Origin: a virus
Length of the DNA: 24,133 bases
Virus record (IMG/VR): IMGVR_UViG_3300025890_002989
Location: 1-24,133 of that record
Reading direction: 5' to 3' (one strand)
Part shown: positions 13,378 to 19,604 of the stretch, piece by piece
Numbering within the stretch: position 1 is the first letter of the stretch
How the letters are laid out: the number at the start of each line of letters is the position of its first letter
Program-made: the position numbers and the translations under genes
Notes under the pieces: model-generated
What the model was told of the DNA's origin: nothing
Databases searched by the model: none
The model's input: only the letters and a program-made list of their open reading frames with translations

Positions 13378-13994
13378 TCTACAAATACTATTTTCGTGTT
13401 AAATTCTTTTTCGAAAAGAGGTAACATTTTTTGCTCTACATCATATCTATGATCTCCGTAATTTTTCCAATCCTTGCCTCTTGTGACAGACCAACCAAAC
13501 TTACCGCTGCGCACATTGTCATATCCGAGGAGATAAATCTTAGAAGGTCGAAGGTAATGACAGGTGTAAAGAATTGTATGTGTCCCAGAGGACATATGAT
13601 TGTGTCCTAGGGTTGGGTGCGAATACTTTTGAGATTCTTGAGGGTTCCTTGACCAATCGTCTGTCCTCATATCTCGAAAAGTTTGATTCCAATGACGACA
13701 GAGCTCCTGATTACATTTAACAGTTTCGCTATTGTACTCGGTATCATAGTTTTGAGATTCATGACGACTGTCAATGTAAACCCATTTCTCCACGCCTTTT
13801 AATTTTGACAATTTTTTATACTGATGCGGAGAACCTCCAACAGCGGTGGTCTTGGTACCATACCATTCAGGTTTTTCTTTGACATATTTGATAGAGTTGG
13901 CTTTTTGTCTTATAACATATTTGAACGAATCAATGTATTTGCCATATTGTTTACGAAGTATGCTGGGGCCATGACCAACTATTATAGCTTCCAT
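13374..13994 (-). CDS. GT29/DUF115-like (sialyltransferase-type) protein
   Basis: A 206-aa protein with an N-terminal nucleotide-binding loop IVGHGPSIL (5-13), followed by IDSFKYVIRQK (21-31), which resembles the L-sialylmotif region ('vG.g.sl......iDs...ViR.n'). Near the C-terminus SSGTHTILYTCHYL (135-148) and KIYLLGYDN (152-160) resemble the S-sialylmotif or the DUF115 core. Family 29 enzymes use CMP-sialic acid, but I cannot distinguish that from related nucleotide-sugar transferases. It is the first gene of the sugar island, starting 1 nt after the PhoH stop. Confidence 0.55.
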   Translation of the reverse strand: MEAIIVGHGPSILRKQYGKYIDSFKYVIRQKANSIKYVKEKPEWYGTKTTAVGGSPHQYKKLSKLKGVEKWVYIDSRHESQNYDTEYNSETVKCNQELCRHWNQTFRDMRTDDWSRNPQESQKYSHPTLGHNHMSSGTHTILYTCHYLRPSKIYLLGYDNVRSGKFGWSVTRGKDWKNYGDHRYDVEQKMLPLFEKEFNTKIVFVE

Positions 13995-13995
13995 G

Positions 13996-14715
13996 TCATT
14001 TAATTCCCATCCATTCTTTAGTCATAATATAGTCGCGAACAAAATCAGACCTTACAATATCTTCCCACCCAAACTGCACGTGAGTAAAACTCTTCATGTT
14101 GTCTAAGATACTAAGAAATTGATTAACGCCAGTTTTGTCTTTCTCTTGTTTGAAATCGCTCTGGTAGTAGTCACCACTGAATATAATTTTGGTAGCTTGA
14201 CCCACTCGTGTAATGACAGAATCTAGCTCATGAAAGTTAAGGTTCTGCATCTCGTCAACTAAAATAATACTGCTGTCGTAAGTTACCCCTCTAATATATG
14301 AAGTAGACTCAAACGTGATGTAATTGTTATGCACCAATTTATCATATGCTTTAGGATCATTAAATAGCTCAGTGGCTGCAGCTCGATATGGACCAGTATA
14401 AGCATTAAGTTTTTCTTCGACGCTTCCAGGAAGATACCCGATCTCTCGGGTCGGCACCACACTTCGAATGATGTGTAGTGTTTCAAACGGTGTGCTTTTG
14501 TCCATCACCTCTTCGAGCGCGAGATACATGCCGAGGAAAGTTTTACCGGTGCCCGCAGTGCCAGTTAAAGCAAGATGATCACCCTCTCGCCAACCTTTCC
14601 AAGCGTCTTCTTGATGTGGTGTAATAGGTTCGATAGTTGCTAACTGATCCGAGCGGATCTTCATATCGGGCATGCCTGTGCGCATAACCGGCATTTGTTG
14701 AGATTGTTTTCTCAT
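13996..14715 (-). CDS. phoH: PhoH-like P-loop NTPase
   Basis: A 239-aa PhoH-family ATPase. Walker A is GTAGTGKT (52-59), PTREIGYLPG (88-97) is the PhoH-specific sensor-like segment, and Walker B is IILVDEMQN (150-158). IIFSGDYYQSD (about 177-187) corresponds to the following SF1-helicase-like motif. PhoH proteins are widespread in marine phages, often interpreted as phosphate-stress or RNA-processing genes, but their role in phages is unsettled. The ATG overlaps the FmdB-like stop (ATGA) and the sugar island begins 1 nt downstream, so PhoH and the island are probably co-transcribed. Confidence 0.92.
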   Translation of the reverse strand: MRKQSQQMPVMRTGMPDMKIRSDQLATIEPITPHQEDAWKGWREGDHLALTGTAGTGKTFLGMYLALEEVMDKSTPFETLHIIRSVVPTREIGYLPGSVEEKLNAYTGPYRAAATELFNDPKAYDKLVHNNYITFESTSYIRGVTYDSSIILVDEMQNLNFHELDSVITRVGQATKIIFSGDYYQSDFKQEKDKTGVNQFLSILDNMKSFTHVQFGWEDIVRSDFVRDYIMTKEWMGIK

Positions 14716-14990
14716 ACGTTAATAGAATTGTCGACTAAGCCGTGTTTTCGTTTTTGTTCCGCAGTTAAGCCGCTGTTACCTCCAGACCCTTCTTTAATTT
14801 TCTTTAAAAGGTCTTTCCAGTCGCCAGACGTTTTATTAATAATATTGCCTGTGTGGGTAACAATTGGCGCCATTTTTAAATGAACTGATTCCCATTCTCC
14901 TGATTCGAGCATTTCTTTCTTTTTCGACCAAGGGATGATCATTTCCTTCACCTCACCTGTCGTAACATTTCTCATATCGTATGTTGGCAC
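14712..14990 (-). CDS. FmdB-like small protein lacking cysteines, 92 aa
   Basis: It begins MPTYDMRNVTTGEVKEM, the opening of FmdB-like zinc-ribbon proteins ('MPtYdf.c..C...e'), but both cysteine pairs are absent, so no zinc ribbon can form. A later segment, SGDWKDLLKKIKEG (about 55-68), matches the 'f.dvLk.ik..h' region that I associate with related phage proteins. The start is GTG (14990-14988) with AAGGA 6 nt upstream; I found no better ATG. A degenerate or repurposed regulatory protein is plausible. It ends overlapping phoH, a pairing that may be functional. Confidence 0.7.
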   Translation of the reverse strand: MPTYDMRNVTTGEVKEMIIPWSKKKEMLESGEWESVHLKMAPIVTHTGNIINKTSGDWKDLLKKIKEGSGGNSGLTAEQKRKHGLVDNSINV

Positions 14991-15008
14991 TTTTATTCCT
15001 TATACCGT

Positions 15009-15049
15009 ATCCTAAAGTGGATCCCCTAGGGGATCCGTTAGATTAGGAT
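15009..15049. other. 41-bp interrupted palindrome with 18-bp core
   Basis: The core GGATCCCCTAGGGGATCC (15019-15036) is a perfect 18-bp palindrome. It is flanked by a second perfect pair, ATCCTAA (15009-15015) and TTAGGAT (15043-15049), separated from the core by 3 and 6 nt. On the minus strand it starts at the stop codon of the 52-aa gene and lies just before the FmdB-like/PhoH genes. It is GC-rich relative to its surroundings and has no U-tract on either side. It may be an mRNA processing or stabilising structure, a weak terminator, or a protein-binding site. Confidence 0.6.
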
Positions 15050-15207
15050 CACCCCCTCGTGACTTGATTTATTGCAGCGTCTAAGAATGCCTGTTTCTTG
15101 ATCATTTTATACGCTGCTTCTTGTTTCCCTTTTTTATTTAACTTATGGATATAATTTCCAAGTTCCCTAGAGTCTTTCTTTAAACGTTCTATTTGATTTG
15201 TCACCAT
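15049..15207 (-). CDS. Small basic helical protein, 52 aa
   Basis: ATG at 15207 has a strong Shine-Dalgarno AAGGAG about 9 nt upstream. The protein begins MVTNQIERLKKDSRELGN and ends AAINQVTRG; it looks alpha-helical, basic and soluble, with regular Leu/Ile spacing consistent with a short coiled coil. It stops at TGA (15051-15049), where the large palindrome begins. Function unknown. Start signal, frame and tight fit between neighbours make it a likely real gene. Confidence 0.6.
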   Translation of the reverse strand: MVTNQIERLKKDSRELGNYIHKLNKKGKQEAAYKMIKKQAFLDAAINQVTRG

Positions 15208-15245
15208 AGGCAAGTCTCCTTGTTATCGATTTGGAATGTGCATAA

Positions 15246-15680
15246 TCAATTTGGGATTAAGTTTGGGTAAGCCTCCTGTACTATTTTTTTCGTCAATCCT
15301 TTCACGGGGGATTTTTTGTTAATCATAGACACTAAAATTTTAGCGTCCTCCGGATGCACAACCTCCAACATATCGATGAAAAGTTTTTCTCGTTTAAATG
15401 AAGGGAGGCCGTCAGCAACTTTAATACCTTTGACAAGGTATTGAAATTTAAGATGTTGTTTGAGCAGGGACGAAGGGGTCGACTCTGCGTGACTGGCAGT
15501 ATATGGTGGTGTTCCTGAAGGAAGGTTCCACTGTACCCTGTCGTCAAAGATTCCGCGCAGAACGTCTCTCAAAGAAACTGATGAATATTTTTGTAACACA
15601 TTTATCTTATCTTTTCTCGCTTTGGCGTTTGAAAATTCTTCGAAAACTTCATAAATTTCGCGAACTCGTTTAGTGTACAT
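15246..15680 (-). CDS. Conserved T4-like phage protein, 144 aa
   Basis: A soluble 144-aa protein with recognisable pieces: SLRDVLRGIFDDRVQWNLP (36-54), a middle REKLFIDMLEVVHPEDAKIL (97-116), and an ending KGLTKKIVQEAYPNLI. I associate this arrangement with an uncharacterised protein of T4-like marine phages (I believe grouped as a DUF; name from memory). No catalytic motif is visible. AGGA lies 7 nt before the ATG at 15680. Confidence 0.7.
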   Translation of the reverse strand: MYTKRVREIYEVFEEFSNAKARKDKINVLQKYSSVSLRDVLRGIFDDRVQWNLPSGTPPYTASHAESTPSSLLKQHLKFQYLVKGIKVADGLPSFKREKLFIDMLEVVHPEDAKILVSMINKKSPVKGLTKKIVQEAYPNLIPN

Positions 15681-15704
15681 AATATTGTCCTACTGTCATA
15701 ATAT

Positions 15705-16118
15705 TTAGCTTTTTAGATGTTTTGAGTGTATCCTACATTGGATATATTCGTTATAATAATCTTCTCTCAATATAACCGAATACTGAAATTGGTATAACGC
15801 TTCGTAATAAGAACATTCGCCTTTAGTTTCACAAAGTCTAATTATTTTTCTGTTGTAATTAAAAACACTTTTTGCCGAAACATTTTCTTTGAGTAGTTTG
15901 TTAGAGCCGAAATAATCTTTCCAGTCACTCTCGACAAGAGTTTTCTTTCTCCTTTTTCGAGTTTTTGTGACTGGAAGAATCTTAGGTTTCCAAAAGTATT
16001 TTTTGCCGATATATTTCATTCCGGTATCAATTTCTTCTATCTCATAAACAAACCCTTGCCATACAGACAACTCTTCTTCAGTAGGTGCAAACAATTTGTC
16101 TTCAAAATACCAGTCCAT
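15705..16118 (-). CDS. GIY-YIG-like endonuclease candidate, 137 aa
   Basis: The N-terminal half holds GFVYEIEEIDTGMKYIGKK (22-40), which fits the GIY...YIG pattern with the first motif degenerate (FVY for GIY). ESDWKDYFGSNKLLKE (63-78), a reported-like 'W.dYfGSnk' segment, and a C-terminal YYEALYQFQ...YYNEYIQCRI (about 104-129) supply the likely conserved Arg, Glu and Asn. I associate this layout with putative seg-like phage endonucleases. It lies just downstream of the ribonucleotide reductase gene, a frequent location for phage homing endonucleases. Alternatives are a non-mobile nuclease or an inactive homologue. Confidence 0.55.
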   Translation of the reverse strand: MDWYFEDKLFAPTEEELSVWQGFVYEIEEIDTGMKYIGKKYFWKPKILPVTKTRKRRKKTLVESDWKDYFGSNKLLKENVSAKSVFNYNRKIIRLCETKGECSYYEALYQFQYSVILREDYYNEYIQCRIHSKHLKS

Positions 16119-16130
16119 AGAATTATATAG

Positions 16131-16271
16131 TCATTCAATAATTGTCCATTCTTCGTTAACGTCTTCTCCACACATAGGACAGAAAGTAGGAAACTCATCT
16201 TCGCCCGTAACTTCTAGGGTTGTGTTTACTTCACAAGAAGGGCATTCTAAGGTATATTTAAATTCTTCCAT
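16131..16271 (-). CDS. 46-aa zinc-ribbon protein
   Basis: ATG (16271-16269) overlaps the stop of the ribonucleotide reductase gene as TAATG, so it is translationally coupled to it. The protein is acidic and carries two CxxC knuckles, CPSC (10-13) and CPMC (31-34), 17 residues apart, a classic small zinc ribbon. It could act as a regulator, an adaptor or a redox partner; the sequence does not discriminate. Confidence 0.75.
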   Translation of the reverse strand: MEEFKYTLECPSCEVNTTLEVTGEDEFPTFCPMCGEDVNEEWTIIE

Positions 16272-18190
16272 TATTGTATCTCGCAAAAGCCTGCAGCACA
16301 GGCGAGTTCTTGGGAACCGACAGTCATATCAGAAATTTCATATTCTGATAATTCAGACCAATCGATATTTTTTGGCATGCGCAATAGCATTTCTTTATAC
16401 TCAGACTCAGAACAGTCTTGATATGGCGCTTGTTTATAGCTGTGTTCAGAGAAAGGTAGAAACGATACACCTGACATAAAATCAAAGTTCTTATATGTCC
16501 AAGCGCCGACTTCCATCCACTCGTGTTCTTTAACTGAAATGGTAACAGAAGGCTTGTGTTCACACCAATGTTTCTGATAGATCAACCACATTTCTAACTG
16601 TTCAATAGCAGTCATATCGGTGCGGAATACTGCACCTTTGTCTACCTTGACGGGGAAAGAAAAAACAGAAGTATGAGAAGGATTCATTGAGTCGTCTTCA
16701 ACAGGGAATCCTCGGTCGACCATGAACTGGGTCAACGGGTCTTTTTTATCTCCTCTTACTGTTCGAATATAAAACGGATTATGACGAGCATGAATACCAG
16801 ACGCAGCGTCCACTAATTGTGAGACGGTGCCTGAAGGCTTAACACAAGTGATTGCTACTGATTGGTTTATACCTAGTTTTTTAGACATTTCAGCATTGAC
16901 CTTTACTGCTTCTTCACGCAACTCGTCAAGAAGTGACGGTAGGTCACCAATTTTACCATTAGTGTACTTGTTGTCCATGATACCAGTCATGGACACACCA
17001 AGCAAGCGTTCCTCTTCACAGTTTTTCTTCCACTGTTTAGAGATATATTTGAAGTTTACCAGAGATGATTGATACGTTCCTAGGATAGTCGCTAGCCTTA
17101 CTTTCTCAAGTAAAGTCTCGCGAGTGTCCACCGCGCGCACTACAACCTCTGATAGGTTACAGAATTCACGAGAGCGAAGAATGATCTCAGAACAAGGGTT
17201 GGTGCCAAATTCATAAGAGCCCACCTCGCGGCGCCCAGATTTCTCTGCCATCATATTGGCAGACTGTCGATTAAAAATACCTCGTTCGCCGCTCTTAGAG
17301 TCGTAGAGCGCCTTCCACTCATCCATAAAGATACCAATGTCGGGTTTCTCTGTATAGGCTGCACTGTTGTTAGCAAGTGCTCTATGGCCGTAGTCGTTCC
17401 ACCACTGACCTGCTTTGGCATGCCGCATACGATCGTCGGAGAGGTTCGAGAGGCTGATTAAAGCGCTTCTACGAACACCACCAACCACTACGATCTCTGC
17501 AACTTTGCACACAATGTCGTGACACTCTACTGAAGTCAACCTGCGACCAGCGCCAGACTTGAAGGTTTCAACACAGAAAGTAAAAAGAGACTCTAGAGGC
17601 TCAGGGCCAGAAGCTCTTCCACCGAAAGTCTTAAGTGGCGCGCCTGCAGGTCGAACTTTGCTCATATCCCATTGTGGAACTTGACCAACATACAACATAC
17701 CAACCAGTTCTTTAAACGCCTTTGCCCAACCCAATTTACTATCGCCTACGACGATGGTAGTATCTGTGTCGTGAAAATCATCGGCAACAACGGGTAATTG
17801 AGAAACGTGTTGACGCTCAACAGAGAATCCTACACCAGTTCCATTCATTAATACATAAAGGATTTCGTCAAACGAGGAAGGTTTATCAACTGCGATATAA
17901 GAACAGTTGTAGCCAGAAATATTCTCGCGTTTGAGCGCTTCACCTGCGGTCATCAGACAACGCATAGAAGGCATTACTCGTTGGGAGAGTACTGCTTCTT
18001 CTAACTCTTCTCTTAATTTCTTAGGCATTTTGTAACTGCATACTTCTTCAAGATGTTCTGTAAAAAAATTAAAGTATCTTCCAATTGTCTCTTCCCACGT
18101 TTCTCTTCGCCCTTCTTTTTCCAGCCATCGGCTGTATCGGGATAGGTGTATAAATTCTTGGTAACTGGTTGGTAGATAATTGCTGGGCAT
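16271..18190 (-). CDS. nrdJ: Class II ribonucleotide reductase (B12-dependent)
   Basis: A 639-aa monomeric, adenosylcobalamin-dependent reductase of the Lactobacillus type, reducing ribonucleotides for phage DNA synthesis. NPCSEI (331-336) holds the thiyl cysteine C333 and E335 (C408/E410 in L. leichmannii). The reducible pair is C96 in YNCSY and C344 in FCNLSE (C119/C419). The tail ACAAGFC gives C631 and C636, equivalent to C731/C736. It is about 100 aa shorter than the Lactobacillus enzyme. I start at ATG 18190 because GAGGAG (18200-18205) lies 9 nt upstream; a TTG at 18214 in the same frame is less likely. The host must supply cobalamin. Confidence 0.92.
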   Translation of the reverse strand: MPSNYLPTSYQEFIHLSRYSRWLEKEGRRETWEETIGRYFNFFTEHLEEVCSYKMPKKLREELEEAVLSQRVMPSMRCLMTAGEALKRENISGYNCSYIAVDKPSSFDEILYVLMNGTGVGFSVERQHVSQLPVVADDFHDTDTTIVVGDSKLGWAKAFKELVGMLYVGQVPQWDMSKVRPAGAPLKTFGGRASGPEPLESLFTFCVETFKSGAGRRLTSVECHDIVCKVAEIVVVGGVRRSALISLSNLSDDRMRHAKAGQWWNDYGHRALANNSAAYTEKPDIGIFMDEWKALYDSKSGERGIFNRQSANMMAEKSGRREVGSYEFGTNPCSEIILRSREFCNLSEVVVRAVDTRETLLEKVRLATILGTYQSSLVNFKYISKQWKKNCEEERLLGVSMTGIMDNKYTNGKIGDLPSLLDELREEAVKVNAEMSKKLGINQSVAITCVKPSGTVSQLVDAASGIHARHNPFYIRTVRGDKKDPLTQFMVDRGFPVEDDSMNPSHTSVFSFPVKVDKGAVFRTDMTAIEQLEMWLIYQKHWCEHKPSVTISVKEHEWMEVGAWTYKNFDFMSGVSFLPFSEHSYKQAPYQDCSESEYKEMLLRMPKNIDWSELSEYEISDMTVGSQELACAAGFCEIQ

Positions 18191-18239
18191 ATAAATGCGC
18201 TCCTCATTCGTCAAGGGGTTATAATTTTTAGGTGGAACT

Positions 18240-18268
18240 ATTATATATTATTTTTCAGGCTTTACCAA
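18240..18268 (-). promoter_or_regulatory. Sigma70-like promoter for nrdJ
   Basis: On the minus strand TTGGTA (18268-18263, four of six matches to TTGACA), a 17-nt spacer, and a perfect TATAAT (18245-18240). It lies in the 57-nt gap before the reductase and the end of the lipoprotein gene, predicting a leader of about 43 nt. It does not carry the upstream CAATAACTTA block of the two cassettes near the window's left end. Confidence 0.6.
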
Positions 18269-18685
18269 GGGTTTATTTTTTTCGGCCCAGTCTTCGGCAG
18301 TGGTGCCTTCACTTTCACTGGTGGCATTACGATAATAGACAATTAATTCTTTCTGTTGTCTTATATAGCGTCGCACTTCTTGGAAGTTCTCTGCCATTTT
18401 TTCATACCCGTCAGGCAACAAAGCAAAGACAACAAACTGACCGTCCATTATCTTCTCAATAAGTTTCATTTGTTCTTCTAGATTCTCTTCAGTTATGACA
18501 AAGAAATTAACATCCAGAAGATCGATAGCTCCTGGAAGAGGTGGTTGATAGATTCGAAGAGGAACAGTCTCAATCTCTTTGATGACTATAGGCTCAGGCG
18601 CAACAAAAGGAGGCTGTTCGTCTTTGAACTTAGGAATCCACGTGCAACTTGATAGCAGAAACACCGATAGTAATAACACTTTCAT
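18248..18685 (-). CDS. Lipoprotein, o-spanin-like candidate, 145 aa
   Basis: A lipoprotein signal peptide, MKVLLLSVFLLSSC, with a lipobox (LSSC, C14) gives an outer-membrane or periplasmic anchor. A proline-rich stretch follows (24-52, PPFVAPEPI to PPLPG), then a helical domain with EENLEEQMKLIEKI, and an ending rich in K/E. A lipobox plus proline-rich segment fits outer-membrane spanins (Rz1-like), but at 145 aa it is longer than the classical 60-aa Rz1. The coiled-coil membrane protein at 19013-19435 is the candidate partner. It overlaps the preceding gene by ATGA. Confidence 0.6.
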   Translation of the reverse strand: MKVLLLSVFLLSSCTWIPKFKDEQPPFVAPEPIVIKEIETVPLRIYQPPLPGAIDLLDVNFFVITEENLEEQMKLIEKIMDGQFVVFALLPDGYEKMAENFQEVRRYIRQQKELIVYYRNATSESEGTTAEDWAEKNKPLVKPEK

Positions 18686-19020
18686 TTTTTATTTCTCAGT
18701 TCCTGTGACCATTCTTTATGTTGCTTCGCTTCATTAGCATACCACCCATCGTCATATCCGCCTTTGTATTGTCTCAGTTTATAGTTCATTTTTTTGGCAA
18801 AGTGATAGGCGCGTTCCATAAGATAATTGAATTGATCAATGTCTTTTTGTGTCATTGTTGCTTTGTCATTATGTATTTTATTTACCATTCTGTACATTTG
18901 TCTATGAATGTCGCAGATAGTGTAGGTTTTATTGATAGGACCATTCATAGATTTTTTGTGTTTCTCAGAAATTTCTGTCTGAGAATGTTCTTCAAAAATT
19001 TCATCATTGTCATCATTCAT
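18682..19020 (-). CDS. Conserved-type phage hypothetical, 112 aa
   Basis: A highly charged soluble protein with no membrane segment or catalytic motif. The N-terminal 30 residues are acidic (MNDDNDEIFEEHSQ), the middle carries ICDIHRQMYRMVNKI, and the end YDDGWYANEAKQHKEW is aromatic- and acid-rich. I start at ATG 19020, which overlaps the coiled-coil gene by 8 nt; an in-frame ATG at 19098 would overlap it by 86 nt. It sits between the two spanin candidates, so it may be part of the lysis unit. Function unknown. Confidence 0.6.
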   Translation of the reverse strand: MNDDNDEIFEEHSQTEISEKHKKSMNGPINKTYTICDIHRQMYRMVNKIHNDKATMTQKDIDQFNYLMERAYHFAKKMNYKLRQYKGGYDDGWYANEAKQHKEWSQELRNKK

Positions 19021-19435
19021 CTGCCTTTTGCACCTCTTTGCTATCTTCTTCCATTTGTCGAAACACTTTGGCTGTTCCACTGTTGATACGTTTTTCAATT
19101 AATCCAGGCTTGGCTCGAGCCAGTCGAGTAATATTATGATCTTTAAAGATCTTCATATAATTCTTTTTCTCGGCTTCTAGCGCTTGTGCTCGACTAGAGA
19201 GCTCTAATATCTGGGCGCGCTCTTGTACTTGCTGCGCTTCCATATTTTTAATGGCTTGTGCGTTTTTCTCTGCGACTTCAGTTAAAGTCACATTGTTGTC
19301 TTTGAGCGTCTTGTTATTGGCTTCGAGTTTAGAAACAGTTGCTTGATACTTTGCAACAGTCGTGGTGTGATATGCGTAGCCTCCTCCAACTGCAGAAATA
19401 ACTGCGAAGAGAAAGATCAATTTCAAATACATCAT
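19013..19435 (-). CDS. Membrane-anchored coiled coil, i-spanin-like, 140 aa
   Basis: An N-terminal membrane segment (about residues 4-22, LKLIFLFAVISAVGGGYAY) leads into a long alanine/glutamate/glutamine-rich coiled coil (about 28-92). A C-terminal basic region, ARAKPGLIEKRINSGTAKVF (about 106-125), follows. This layout, short cytoplasmic side then periplasmic coiled coil, is that of inner-membrane spanins (Rz), usually about 150 aa. The downstream lipoprotein is the possible outer partner. The ATG overlaps the stop of the 54-aa gene. Alternative: a structural or membrane-associated protein unrelated to lysis. Confidence 0.6.
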   Translation of the reverse strand: MMYLKLIFLFAVISAVGGGYAYHTTTVAKYQATVSKLEANNKTLKDNNVTLTEVAEKNAQAIKNMEAQQVQERAQILELSSRAQALEAEKKNYMKIFKDHNITRLARAKPGLIEKRINSGTAKVFRQMEEDSKEVQKADE

Positions 19436-19596
19436 TTAGAGACTCTTTTCCTTTTACCGGCAACTTCAATATAACCACGAGTCAAAACTTTATATTTCTT
19501 TTTCTTCTTTGGACCCATGTCTTTAGTGTCTGCAGGAATACCAGCATCGGCTGCAGTAGTCATTTCTTCGTCAAACATCTGTTTAAAGGTTTTCAT
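19432..19596 (-). CDS. Small MKTFKQ-type phage protein, 54 aa
   Basis: A 54-aa protein from ATG 19596, with AGGA 6 nt upstream, to TGA 19434-19432. It begins MKTFKQMFDEEMTTAADAG and ends in a basic stretch PKKKKKYKVLTRGYI...KRKRVSK. The 'MKTFkeF.ee' opening recurs in many small phage proteins in my memory; no function can be assigned. The basic tail suggests nucleic-acid or virion binding. It overlaps the following gene by a TGATG-type junction. Confidence 0.65.
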   Translation of the reverse strand: MKTFKQMFDEEMTTAADAGIPADTKDMGPKKKKKYKVLTRGYIEVAGKRKRVSK

Positions 19597-19604
19597 TTTT
19601 TATC

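Noticed and set aside
15009-15049. Calling the nested palindrome an intrinsic terminator
   Set aside because: No U-tract follows on the minus strand, and downstream genes (FmdB-like, phoH) have no convincing promoter of their own.
16122-16127. TATAAT before the GIY-YIG-like gene
   Set aside because: It lies 3 nt before the ATG, so a transcript from it would start inside the gene. No supporting -35 was found.
18191-18214. TTG start for the ribonucleotide reductase at 18214
   Set aside because: The ATG at 18190 has GAGGAG 9 nt upstream; the TTG reading would place that Shine-Dalgarno inside the gene and adds eight residues with no family match that I know of.
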